DNA from: JBBSEX01 sp038239345
Lineage (GTDB): Bacteria > Acidobacteriota > Terriglobia > Bryobacterales > Bryobacteraceae
Direction: 5' to 3'
DNA: 64,000 nucleotides
NCBI GenBank assembly: GCA_038239345.1
Contig: JBBSEX010000021.1
Coordinates: 1 to 64,000, forward strand
The translations under genes were made by a program, and so were the position numbers. The stretch's first letter is position 1. Every line of letters starts with the position of its first letter. This document shows positions 8,331 through 17,500 of the stretch, piece after piece. A model generated the notes under the pieces. It was not told the origin of the DNA, ran no database searches, and worked only from the letters and a program-made list of their open reading frames with translations.

Positions 8331-8756
8331 CTATTTTTTATTAGCGGACTCCGCGCGCAGGCGCTCTTCTTGCGCTCGCAGCTCGGGAGTCAAGGCGGGT
8401 CCGAAATCATCGGCGGAAAATACCTGGCGAATTTCAATCTCGGAGTCTCCGGCCTGCGGATTTGGGCAGCGTTTCACCCATTCGATGGCTTCTTCTTTTG
8501 ATTTGGCTTCCCACAACCAAAAGCCGGCGATCAACTCTCTTGTTTCCGCGAAAGGACCGTCGATAACCGTCCGTTTGTCACCGGAAAACCGGACGCGCGA
8601 GCCCTTCGAACTCGGGTGCAGCCCCTCTCCGGCTAGCATTATGCCGGCTTTCACAAGTTCTTCATTGAACTTCCCCATATCGGTTAAGAGTTTCTCGCTG
8701 GGCATAACGCCCGCTTCGGTGTCGTTGGTGGCCCTGATCATAATCATGAATCGCAT
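8331..8756 (-). CDS. YCII-related (DGPF) domain protein
   Basis: 141 residues matching the YCII/DGPF family: MRFMIMIRATNDTEAG start, VIDGPFAETRELIAGFW core (the DGPF motif) and AIEWVKRCPNP. The fold is a dimeric alpha-beta ferredoxin-like barrel; family members have no settled reaction and often sit beside ECF sigma factors or AHSA1 genes. Last gene of the minus-strand operon that begins with the ArsR regulator; 53 bp separate it from the NTF2-like gene. Confidence 0.85.
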   Translation of the reverse strand: MRFMIMIRATNDTEAGVMPSEKLLTDMGKFNEELVKAGIMLAGEGLHPSSKGSRVRFSGDKRTVIDGPFAETRELIAGFWLWEAKSKEEAIEWVKRCPNPQAGDSEIEIRQVFSADDFGPALTPELRAQEERLRAESANKK

Positions 8757-8809
8757 GCTGAGTTTCTCCGTTTCTTATTTGATTCCGTGAACCGCGATCT
8801 GGCGCCCGA

Positions 8810-9241
8810 CTATGGCTCAAGACCGAGAGACGCTTTGCCCGTTTCGACATCGAACGGTACTGAATTGTGTTCGTGCGTCACCATCCATTTCCCGCCGATC
8901 TTGCGGTAGCAAACGGTGGAACGCCACCACATTTTTAAGGCTTGCCCGTCTTTCCGCGTGGCGTCGACCTGATTAAGGCTATGGATGAACGCAACATCCT
9001 CTCCCGCCGCCACTGTGAGTTCATGATTCACATATCCGATGGGGCCTTCAAAGCTGGAGAACCACTCCCCGGTGCGCGTTCTCATAGCCTTCGACCCGCT
9101 ATACTGCAGCGGATTCACGACATCGAATGACACAATGTCTTCCGCAAAGTAAGACATAGCGGCATCGACATCTTTGTCCCGTGTGGCTTGCGCGCGGAGC
9201 GCAACGAGTTCCCGAATCTGAACATCACTTGTGGTCGTCAT
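8810..9241 (-). CDS. NTF2-like / DUF4440-SnoaL family protein
   Basis: 143 residues with the cone-shaped NTF2-like signature: IRELVALRAQATRDKDVDAAMSYF helix, DIVSFDVVNP strand, GYVNHELTVAAGEDVAFIHS, and the terminal WMVTHEHNSVPF typical of SnoaL/DUF4440 proteins. Such proteins bind small molecules or act as isomerases/hydrolases; the ligand cannot be predicted. Fourth gene of the arsR-led operon, 80 bp after the permease. Confidence 0.85.
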   Translation of the reverse strand: MTTTSDVQIRELVALRAQATRDKDVDAAMSYFAEDIVSFDVVNPLQYSGSKAMRTRTGEWFSSFEGPIGYVNHELTVAAGEDVAFIHSLNQVDATRKDGQALKMWWRSTVCYRKIGGKWMVTHEHNSVPFDVETGKASLGLEP

Positions 9242-9321
9242 TTGTTCCCCTTAAAGACTGATGGTCTGATCGGCCAGCCTGGAGAAATGGAACAGAATAC
9301 TTTCACGCTCGTCCGTGGCGC

Positions 9322-11775
9322 TCAGTCCGCTCGCAGAGCCTGCATTACATCGACTCGCGCGGCCCGCGCCGCCGGTAGCACCGACGCGACGATCGCAGCG
9401 AGTAGAAGTAGGATAGCCGAACCGGCCACGGGCAGAGCGCTTGGTATCTGGACGTCCGGGAAATAGCTTCCGGCGAGCCGGGCCAAAACGTAGCCGGCCA
9501 GTACACCGGCGATGACGCCCGCCGTTGCCATGATGACGCCTTCGCCGATTACGCGAGTTACAAGATGGCGGGGTTGGGAACCGATGGCCAGGCGGATGCC
9601 AAACTCGCGAGTGCGGGCACTGACGGAGAAGGCCAGAACACCGGCCACGCCGACAACGGCGATCAGCAGCGCGACCGCCGCGAAGCCGCCGAATACCAGG
9701 GAATTCAGACGGTCTGGCGTTAGCACTTCGGCCCGGATATCATCGAGCGTCGCCGCGCGTTCCACCGGTTGATCGGGAGACAGGTCGCGAATAATGCGCG
9801 TAACCGGGGGCACCAACGTATGTGGATCGCCATGAGTGTGGACGAAAAGGCGGCCGCCCCAGATCTCCTGCTGTTCGAAAGGATGATACACGCTAAGCGC
9901 CGGACCGGGCACGATATTTTCGTCGTCGACATCGGCCGCGATACCGATGATCCGCCGGGGCGCGGTGCTGACTTCTATAAATTTCATTACCGGATCGGTC
10001 CACATCATGTGGTGGTTAACGGCATCTTGATTGGGGAACATCCGCTGGGCCAAGCTTTGGCTGACGATGACTACCGGCTCGCCGCCGCTGCGATCGGATT
10101 CGTTAAAATCACGGCCTGCAAGCAACGGCACGCCCAGTGCGGCGAAGAATCCAGGCGACACCGTGCGAAATCGAGCGCGCTGATTTTCTTCGCCTGGGGC
10201 GCGCACATGGCCCTCCGCCGAGAACTCAAAGCCAGGTCCGAAACTTCCGCCATCCCGCCACGGTACGACGGTCCCGAGAGCGACTCGATCGACACCCGGC
10301 AATTCGCCAATACGCCGGATTACCTCCTTGTAGAACGAAACGATCTGTTCGTTGGTACGTCCGTAAGGAACCGCCGGAACATTCAGCGCGAGTACACGAT
10401 GTGTATCGAAGCCGGTATCCACGGCCTGCAGGGCAAGGAGTGTCTTCAGCAGCATGCTTGCGCCGGCAAGAAGAATGAAGCACGCCGCGATTTGAGTGAT
10501 GGCGAACAGCCGCAGCCGCCGGCCGGCACTCCCCGTAATCCGCACGCTGCCGCTAGCTATGCTAATGCCACGCGACGTGTCGGCCGATGGCAGGCGCGGA
10601 ACAAAGGCCAGCAGTATTGAGGCGACGACGGCCAGTAGAGCGCCGACCCAAAGCATGCTCGAGTCAACTGTAAGATCGAGCGCGCGGACAGAGAAGCGAG
10701 AAGCGTAACGAGCTAAGATCGCCACCGTCGGACGGGCGACAAGGATGCCCAATATCGCCCCGGCTCCGCACAGCAGCAGGCTCTCGGCAAGTAAGGTGCG
10801 ACGCAAAGCTCCCGCGCTTGCGCCGAGCGCCGCTCGAATCGCCAACTCGCCTTCACGCCGCACCGAACGCGCCAGAATCAAGTTGGCTACGTTCGAACAA
10901 GCGATGATGAACACCAACGCCGATGCCGCCAGCAATACGAGTAAAACGGTTTTGGCTCGGGATGTGATCTGGTCACGCAACCGCACGGCCTCAATCCGAA
11001 AGTCCGCATTTTTCGGATAGGCCTCGGAATTATCTTTCAACATCGACGCATGAACGGCACGGAGTTCGGCTCGAGCCGATTCCAGATCGGAGCCCGGTGC
11101 AAGCCTGGCGAACAACTCGGTCATTCGATGGACACGACCAGTCATCATGGTCGCCGACAGGTGATGCGGACTGGTAACGATATTGGCGAAGATTTCCGTT
11201 TCCGACGGATATGGAACCGACGGCTCTACAACGCCTACGATGGTGGCCGTGCGCGAACCGAGGCGAATATTTTTGCCGAGTACGGACGCGTCGCCTTTCA
11301 TTCCCGTAGTCCAAAAGCGATAGGTCAGAACCGCGGCGCCGGTGGCGCTGGGGCCATCGTCCCGCTTGTCGAGCAGACGTCCCAGCACGGGGTGCAAACC
11401 CATTACCTCGAAGTACGATCCACCGACTACGCCGGCGTGAATTTCGCGCGGTTCACCAAGGCCAACGAGCGTGAACCCGATGGTGGAGAAGTCGCCGAAT
11501 TCGCTTAAGCTCTTGATCCGGCCGCGCAGGTCTTGGATCTCAGGAACGGAGAACGCGACGTCTTCCGCTCCGATTCCGCGGGCACTCTGGCGAATATAAA
11601 TCAGCCGGTCCTCGTCGCGATTGACCAGCGGCCGCAGCAGGACGCCGCGCACCACGCTGAAGATCGCGGCGTTGGCCCCGATGCCCAGTGCAAGCGTGAA
11701 GATGACGGTAATGGCCAGCCCTTTCGCATGGGTTAGTGAGCGAAAGGCGAATTTCAAATCGTTCCAAAAAGTCAT
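9322..11775 (-). CDS. MacB/FtsX-type permease, acidobacterial duplicated orphan permease (ADOP) class
   Basis: 817 residues. Two repeats of the ABC3-permease architecture: an N-terminal helix (LAITVIFTLALGIGANAAIFSVV) plus a MacB-like periplasmic core, a three-helix FtsX block around residues 275-390 (SALVFIIACSNVANLILARS), a second helix and periplasmic core, and a final FtsX block (ALLIAVVGVAGVLAFSVSART; EFGIRLAIGSQPRHL). This duplicated, ATPase-less arrangement is the ADOP class abundant in Acidobacteriota. No ATP-binding subunit is adjacent, in keeping with the 'orphan' label. It lies 10 bp after the SRPBCC gene, so it is in the ArsR-controlled operon. Probably moves a substrate across the inner membrane or transduces force; substrate unknown. 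Confidence 0.9.
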   Translation of the reverse strand: MTFWNDLKFAFRSLTHAKGLAITVIFTLALGIGANAAIFSVVRGVLLRPLVNRDEDRLIYIRQSARGIGAEDVAFSVPEIQDLRGRIKSLSEFGDFSTIGFTLVGLGEPREIHAGVVGGSYFEVMGLHPVLGRLLDKRDDGPSATGAAVLTYRFWTTGMKGDASVLGKNIRLGSRTATIVGVVEPSVPYPSETEIFANIVTSPHHLSATMMTGRVHRMTELFARLAPGSDLESARAELRAVHASMLKDNSEAYPKNADFRIEAVRLRDQITSRAKTVLLVLLAASALVFIIACSNVANLILARSVRREGELAIRAALGASAGALRRTLLAESLLLCGAGAILGILVARPTVAILARYASRFSVRALDLTVDSSMLWVGALLAVVASILLAFVPRLPSADTSRGISIASGSVRITGSAGRRLRLFAITQIAACFILLAGASMLLKTLLALQAVDTGFDTHRVLALNVPAVPYGRTNEQIVSFYKEVIRRIGELPGVDRVALGTVVPWRDGGSFGPGFEFSAEGHVRAPGEENQRARFRTVSPGFFAALGVPLLAGRDFNESDRSGGEPVVIVSQSLAQRMFPNQDAVNHHMMWTDPVMKFIEVSTAPRRIIGIAADVDDENIVPGPALSVYHPFEQQEIWGGRLFVHTHGDPHTLVPPVTRIIRDLSPDQPVERAATLDDIRAEVLTPDRLNSLVFGGFAAVALLIAVVGVAGVLAFSVSARTREFGIRLAIGSQPRHLVTRVIGEGVIMATAGVIAGVLAGYVLARLAGSYFPDVQIPSALPVAGSAILLLLAAIVASVLPAARAARVDVMQALRAD

Positions 11776-11785
11776 GATGGTCCCT

Positions 11786-12700
11786 TTATGATTCAGTTGA
11801 CAGGTATTGCTTCAGACGCTCCATCATCTGGGTAGCACCTTCGTCGGCGTGGAACCGGGCGATCAGCTTATCGCGCTCCGCGGCGGTCCGGCAGACCATT
11901 TGCATGGTTAGCCTGGTCTTTTCTTCTTGCTCGTCAAACGTCACAGTGACTTCGAATTGATCCGGATCGTCCTCGTCGCCGTGGGAGTAGACCAGCCGTT
12001 CATTTTTCACAACTTCGCTGTAAACGATTCTGTTGGGATAATCCGTGCCGTCGGGGCCGTGCATGGTCAGACGCCACACACCGCCAGGCTTTACCGACAT
12101 CTCATGAATGGTATTCGTGAAGGCGTTCGGGCCCCACCAGTGGATGACATGTTTGGGATCGGTCCACACCCTGAACACCAGCGCACGCGGCGCGTCAAGA
12201 ACACGCGTCACCATGATTCCCCGTTCGGCCACACTCGCTGTGGTGACCTGTTCCTGGAGTTTGTCGAGACTTTGTGACCACCCGGCATCCATGCCTTTCA
12301 TCATTGCGGCAGCCGTGGCGGCGGATCCCGCGGCGCTTGTTATCAATTTGATTTTTGTCCTGCCGGCGGCTTCCTCGAAAGTAACCGTGGTGAGGCCTTC
12401 GATCAGGATATTGCCATTTTTATCCGTCACGTTATTAGTGAAGACCAGACGCTCGGGTGGTTCCACTTCCTGGAAAATACCGCTGATCATATGCTCTACA
12501 CCATTGGGTCCACGCATCACGATGCGCAGCATGCCGCCAAATTTGGCATTAACATCACAAACGGGATTGGTAAAACATTTTGGGCCCCACCACTGGGCCA
12601 AATGTTTCGGATCGGTCCACAAACGGAAGACGAGTTCGCGTGGAGCGTTGAAGCTTCGTGTCAGGATTAGATCGCGTTTGACCAGTGCGATAGTGCTCAT
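11786..12700 (-). CDS. Tandem AHSA1/SRPBCC-domain protein
   Basis: 304 residues holding two START-like domains, about 8-147 and 158-300. Each repeats the same landmarks: a start strand with FNAPRELVFRLWTDP/LDAPRALVFRVWTDP, the KHLAQWWGP/KHVIHWWGP motif, and GGMLRIVMRGPNG/GGVWRLTMHGPDG. AHSA1 proteins are helix-grip folds with a large cavity for hydrophobic ligands. One-domain versions sit beside ArsR regulators in many bacteria; here the two copies are joined. It lies 18 bp after the ArsR gene. Confidence 0.9.
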   Translation of the reverse strand: MSTIALVKRDLILTRSFNAPRELVFRLWTDPKHLAQWWGPKCFTNPVCDVNAKFGGMLRIVMRGPNGVEHMISGIFQEVEPPERLVFTNNVTDKNGNILIEGLTTVTFEEAAGRTKIKLITSAAGSAATAAAMMKGMDAGWSQSLDKLQEQVTTASVAERGIMVTRVLDAPRALVFRVWTDPKHVIHWWGPNAFTNTIHEMSVKPGGVWRLTMHGPDGTDYPNRIVYSEVVKNERLVYSHGDEDDPDQFEVTVTFDEQEEKTRLTMQMVCRTAAERDKLIARFHADEGATQMMERLKQYLSTES

Positions 12701-12718
12701 GGGTGTGGCTCCTGTACT

Positions 12719-13096
12719 TTACTTGTGCGGTGCTTTACGGGAACGGCTCTTCGCGGAGCCGCGCTTCTTTTTCTTGGCTTGCAGGTCCTGCAAATAGAGA
12801 TCCAGGCGATCAAAACTCTGCTCCCAAAAGCTGCGATAGTGTTCCACCCAGTCGGAAACCTCTTTCAAAGGACTCGCCTCCAGCGTGCAAGGCCGCCATT
12901 GCGCCTCGCGGCTTCGGGCAATCAACCCTGCCCGCGCAAGCACCTTGATGTGCTTTGAAACCGCCGGCATGCTCATCTGAAAGGGCTCGGCCAATTGCGT
13001 GACCGAGGCTTCGCCGGAAGCGAGACGCGCCAGGATGGCCCGCCGGGTTGGATCGGCAAGTGCTGCGAAAGTGGTGCTAAGTTGATCTGCTGTCAT
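12719..13096 (-). CDS. ArsR-family transcriptional regulator
   Basis: 125 residues with a winged-helix domain: LSTTFAALADPTRRAILARLASGEASVTQLA, then the recognition helix MSMPAVSKHIKVLARAGLI and wing ARSREAQWRPC. The C-terminal helix (WVEHYRSFWEQSFDRLDLYL) is the dimerisation/ligand part of the SRPBCC-linked ArsR subgroup, and it lacks the classical CxC metal site in the recognition helix, so it probably senses something other than arsenite. A Lys/Arg-rich tail ends the protein. First gene of the operon that runs through 8331; likely represses its own promoter at 13133-13161. Confidence 0.92.
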   Translation of the reverse strand: MTADQLSTTFAALADPTRRAILARLASGEASVTQLAEPFQMSMPAVSKHIKVLARAGLIARSREAQWRPCTLEASPLKEVSDWVEHYRSFWEQSFDRLDLYLQDLQAKKKKRGSAKSRSRKAPHK

Positions 13097-13112
13097 AGCG
13101 CTAAACCAGTTT

Positions 13113-13122
13113 GTTAAGTAAC
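13113..13122. promoter_or_regulatory. Candidate ArsR operator palindrome
   Basis: GTTAAGTAAC is an inverted repeat (GTTA/TAAC) lying just downstream of the predicted transcription start and 17 bp before the ArsR start codon. Its position fits autorepression, but a ten-base palindrome is weak evidence on its own. Confidence 0.35.
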
Positions 13123-13132
13123 CGCGAAGTTA

Positions 13133-13161
13133 AATATAAGCGGAGTTCGCTGAGCTGTCAA
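13133..13161 (-). promoter_or_regulatory. Sigma-70 promoter of the arsR operon
   Basis: On the minus strand, a perfect -35 box TTGACA (13161-13156) is followed by exactly 17 bp and a TATATT -10 box (13138-13133). Transcription would start near 13126, about 30 bp before the regulator's ATG. This is an unusually good match for a GC-rich genome. Confidence 0.75.
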
Positions 13162-13375
13162 GGGAACTTTTCACCTGCGACTTCATTAGGACGACGAACG
13201 ACCGTACCCGAATTCGACAAGCCGGCCAGGAAAATTTCCTTTACTGCCCCGCACGCTGCCGCGACACTTCCATCTGCACAAATCTTTAGAGTTGACCTCA
13301 GCTTGTTGTAGACGGGGCTCCTTGCGAGGGGTGACGGAAACAATGAGCAGATTCGGCTGCTTACTTTCCAGCGAC
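13162..13375. other. Intergenic region between arsR and the FecR-domain gene
   Basis: Part of a 329-bp gap between divergent genes. Short open frames exist on both strands but have no ribosome site, no recognisable motif and unlike codon use. Apart from the two promoters at its ends I see no feature. Confidence 0.4.
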
Positions 13376-13404
13376 TTGACACGTCTCTGTGGTGGGTAGA
13401 TCAT
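13376..13404 (+). promoter_or_regulatory. Probable promoter of the FecR-domain gene
   Basis: A perfect TTGACA (13376-13381), 17-bp spacer and GATCAT (13399-13404; four of six matches to TATAAT). It ends 21 bp before the ATG at 13426, which has an AGAGG ribosome site. Confidence 0.5.
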
Positions 13405-13425
13405 TTAAGGCAGAGGTACAACTTC

Positions 13426-14484
13426 ATGAGGTTTCTGACGGGCGCTTTAGCCGCCGGTTTGCTGACTGTTCCGGCTATGTTTGGACAATCCGTAATTTCG
13501 GCTCATTCGGGAGTCGTTCATTATGTGGAAGGTAAGGTCTTACTAAATAACGAAATCATCGATCCTAAGTTTGGACATTTTCCGGACGTGAAACAAAATC
13601 AGGAACTACGAACGGAGGAAGGGAAGGCCGAAATCCTCCTGACGCCGGGAGTGTTTATCCGGTTGGGTGAGAACAGCGGTATTCGCATGATCTCGAATCA
13701 ACTGGCCGATACTCGAGTAGAAATCACCGCTGGGTCGGCTTTGGTGGAATGCGCGGAGATTCTGAAGGACAACTCGATCACAATCCTATATAAAGATAGT
13801 TCGATTGGCATCGCGAAGAGTGGTCTGTACCGCATTGACGCCGATTCGGCTGCTCCCCGATTGCGCGTTTATACCGGCGAAGCCTTGCTTACAAGTGGCA
13901 GCGATAGCCGCACGGTGAAGGCTGGGCACGAAGCCTCTTTCGGCGCGGTGATCGCAACAAATAAATTCGACGTAAAGGACACCGACGAACTGTATCGGTG
14001 GAGTTCACGCCGCGATAGCTACATATCCGTCGCCAACGTTTCATCTGCCCGCAGCGCTCGAAACATGGGTGGTGGGTCGGGATTCACCGGCGGCAGTTCC
14101 TGGGCCTGGAACCAGTGGTACGGGATGTTCACCTACGTCCCTTATGATCGAGTGTATTCGAGCCCGTTCGGCTGGAATTACTTCAGCCCGGGGCAGGTTG
14201 GCTATCTTTATAATTACTACTCGCCATATTACGGTTACGGGCAGGGATATAACTCCAACCCGATCTCTATCCGGACGTCTCCGGTTTCTACTTCATTTTC
14301 CCGGAGCGCCGATGGATTGCGGGCTAGTTCGACCTCCGGCGGTTTCGGCACTGGCACTTCCAATTCCGGCGGATTCTCCAACGGCGGATCGCGCGGAGTG
14401 TCCAACGCCGGATTCGGCGGCGGCAGTACGGGGGGCGGCTCTCTGAGCGGCGGAGCCGGCGGTCGCAGCGGCGGCCACAAATAA
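13426..14484 (+). CDS. Exported FecR-domain protein with Gly/Ser-rich tail
   Basis: 352 residues. Signal peptide MRFLTGALAAGLLTVPAMFGQ. Residues ~30-185 look like a FecR-type domain (VVHYVEGKVLLNNEII; LRTEEGKAEILLTPGVFIRLGENS; YRIDADSAAPRLRVYTGEALL; VKAGHEASF), a beta-helical fold usually used for surface signalling or peptidoglycan-associated scaffolds. It is followed by Trp/Tyr-rich repeats (YNYYSPYYGYGQGY) and then ~70 residues made almost only of Gly, Ser, Thr and Asn, ending in HK. There is no neighbouring ECF sigma factor or TonB receptor, so iron signalling is unlikely; a structural surface role is more plausible. Confidence 0.8.
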   Translation: MRFLTGALAAGLLTVPAMFGQSVISAHSGVVHYVEGKVLLNNEIIDPKFGHFPDVKQNQELRTEEGKAEILLTPGVFIRLGENSGIRMISNQLADTRVEITAGSALVECAEILKDNSITILYKDSSIGIAKSGLYRIDADSAAPRLRVYTGEALLTSGSDSRTVKAGHEASFGAVIATNKFDVKDTDELYRWSSRRDSYISVANVSSARSARNMGGGSGFTGGSSWAWNQWYGMFTYVPYDRVYSSPFGWNYFSPGQVGYLYNYYSPYYGYGQGYNSNPISIRTSPVSTSFSRSADGLRASSTSGGFGTGTSNSGGFSNGGSRGVSNAGFGGGSTGGGSLSGGAGGRSGGHK

Positions 14485-14557
14485 TTAAAAACGTAGCGCT
14501 CCGAATCGGCTTCTCACTTCCTGACTTGTGTTGCCCGGGCTCGATGCGTGCGCGCCC

Positions 14558-17500
14558 ATGAGCATCGCAGTGGTGGCGGAGAAGCCGTCGGTCGCTCGCG
14601 ATATTGCCAAAGTTTTAGGCGCCAATCAGAAGGGCGACGGGTATCTGCACGGCGGCGGATACATAGTCACTTGGGCTATAGGCCACTTGGTGGCTCTCGC
14701 TCAACCGCATGAGATCCAGCCCGAATGGAAACAGTGGCGGCGCGATTTGCTTCCGATGCTTCCGCAAGCCTGGCCGCTTGTAGTCTACGAAAAAACCAAA
14801 GATCAATTCGAGATTGTTCGGAAGATCATCACGTCATCGAAGGTAGCGCTAATCGTCTGCGCCACGGATGCGGGACGCGAAGGGGAGCTGATCTTCCGCT
14901 ACATCTACGATGCGGCAGAATCGTCCAAATCGGTCCAGCGCTTGTGGATCTCATCGTTGACCGCGGACGCCATCCAGCAAGGCTTTAGCGAGCTGAAAAG
15001 CGCTCACGATTATGACGGGCTGGGTGATGCCGCGCGCGGTCGCAGCCGAGCCGACTGGCTGGTTGGCATGAATCTCTCGCGCGCTTACACGCTCGCTTAC
15101 GGCGAGGAAATTTCGGTGGGCCGCGTGCAAACGCCAACACTCGCCATGGTGGTGGAACGTGAACTTGCGGTGCGCGCCTTCGTGCCCGAAGAGTATCGCG
15201 AAGTGATGGCGACATTTTCACCGGAATCCACCGCCCAGCAGAAGAATCGGGCCAGCTATCAGGGCGTGTGGTTTCGTCCGCCGCAGACCGGTGAGAGCGT
15301 GCAGCAAGCGATGCGATTGCCGGTGCAAACCGACGATGCAAAGCAAATTGTCGCCCGAGCGTTAACCGGTGAGGCGCGTATTGTTTCCGTGCAAGCGGAA
15401 GCGAAACGAACCGCCCCGCCACAACTTTATGATTTGACCGAGTTACAACGCCACGCCAATCGTCTGTATGGATTGAACGCCCAGCAAACGCTGGACATCG
15501 CGCAGGCATTGTACGAAAAACATAAACTATTGAGCTATCCGCGAACGGACAGCCGCTATCTTTCGAATTCCGTCGCCGGGACTTTGGCGAAGATTATTGC
15601 CGTGACCAGTTCCCGCTATCCGGGGTTGATCGCTCCTGGAACCGGACAGAAGCCGCTAGGATCGCGCTTCGTTGACGATGCGAAAGTGTCTGACCATCAC
15701 GCCATCATTCCAACAATCACGCCCGCGGGGAAGACCGCTCTAACAGAGGAGGAACGGCGGGTTTACGATCTGGTTTGCCGGCGTCTGCTTTCGGCGTGGC
15801 ATGAAGATTACATCGCCGACGTCACGACGGTGATCACCAGCATTGTCAATGACCCTATCGTCGACCAATATCACTCCACTGGAACCGCGATTCGCCAGGT
15901 GGGATGGAAAATTCTCGACATAGGCGCCGACGCTAAGAAAGCGAAGAAAGCGCGCGGCGCAAAGGATGTCATCGAGGAGAGTGTCGAGGGCCAAGCTTTG
16001 CCGCCGGGATTGCGTGCCGGGCAGCCGCAGGACGTTTTGAAAGCCGAGTCGCTTTTAAAAAAAACGCGCCCGCCCAAGCGCTTGAATGATGCCACCCTTC
16101 TTACGGCTATGCAGACCGCCGGAAAAACGCTGGATGAGAAAGATTTGTCGGACGCGATGAAGGATTCGGGGCTAGGCACACCGGCAACGCGGGCGTCGAT
16201 TATCGAAGTGTTGTTGAAGCGCGGATACATACAGCGCGACGGTAAGACGCTCGAGGCGACGGAGAAGGGAATTCACCTGATCGACGTGGTGCATCCGGAG
16301 GTGAAGAGTCCGGCGATGACCGGCCAGTGGGAGGCGTATCTTAAGCAGATCGAGCGTGGCCAGGCGAAGCTGCCGCTGTTCCTGGAAGGAATTGAGAAGT
16401 ATGTCAGCGATGTCGTGGGCAAGGTTGGCCGGCAGGAAGGTGTACAACCACGGATTGCCCCGAACGATGACAAACCCTCCGTGCCCACGCCCCCACGAGC
16501 CGTACTCCGCGGCGGACCCGGCGATCTTCACTCTCTGCTGCAATCGGGCTTCGGCTTTTCAGAATTTCGAGTCAATCAAGAAGCCGTCTGCCGGGCGGTG
16601 GTGGAAGGTAAGGATGTTCTGCTAGTGATGCCCACGGGTGCAGGAAAGTCACTCTGCTACCAACTTCCGGGCCTCGCGCTCGGCGGTACCACTCTTGTGA
16701 TCAGCCCGCTTATCGCACTGATGGAGGATCAGGCGGCGAAGCTGAAGCAGCGCGGCTTCTCAGTGGAACGAATTCACTCCGGGCGAAATCGGAGCGACTC
16801 ACGGCAGGTGTGCGTCGACTATTTACAGGGCAAGCTGCAATTCCTTTTCATCGCTCCGGAAAGGCTCCGCGTGCCGGGATTTCCGGAGATGTTGGCCAAG
16901 CGCAAGCCAACGCTGGTAGCCATCGACGAAGCGCATTGCATCTCGCAATGGGGCCATGATTTCCGGCCCGATTACCGGACTCTCGGCCAGCATTTGCCGG
17001 CTCTGCGTCCAGCGCCGATCATCGCCTTGACGGCAACCGCGACCCCAATCGTTCAGAATGATATCGCCGAACAGTTGAACCTCGGCCACGGGGGACGATT
17101 CATCCACGGTTTCCGGCGCGACAATATCGCGATTGAACTCGTTGAAGTGCCACCGGGGGATCGCGCCGACTTGGTGCGTGAGCTCCTGCAGGATCGAAAC
17201 CGGCAGCCGGCAATCGTCTATGCGCCGACGCGGAGAGCCTCCGACGAAATCGCCGCCGGACTCAATCGGGGCTTCTCGGCGGCTGCGTATCACGCGGGAC
17301 TTAGTCCGGCGATTCGCCATCGTGTGCAAGCGGACTTTCTCTCGGGAAACCTGCAAGTGATCGTAGCCACCATCGCCTTTGGAATGGGCATCGATAAGCC
17401 GGATGTGCGAACAGTGATTCACACCGCTTTGCCGGGCAGCGTGGAAGGCTATTACCAGGAGATTGGACGCGCCGGCCGTGATGGATTGCCCTCACGCGCC

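Noticed and set aside
13158..13382. Short open frame in the gap before the FecR-domain gene
   Set aside because: No ribosome site, no homology I recognise, and it covers predicted promoter elements.
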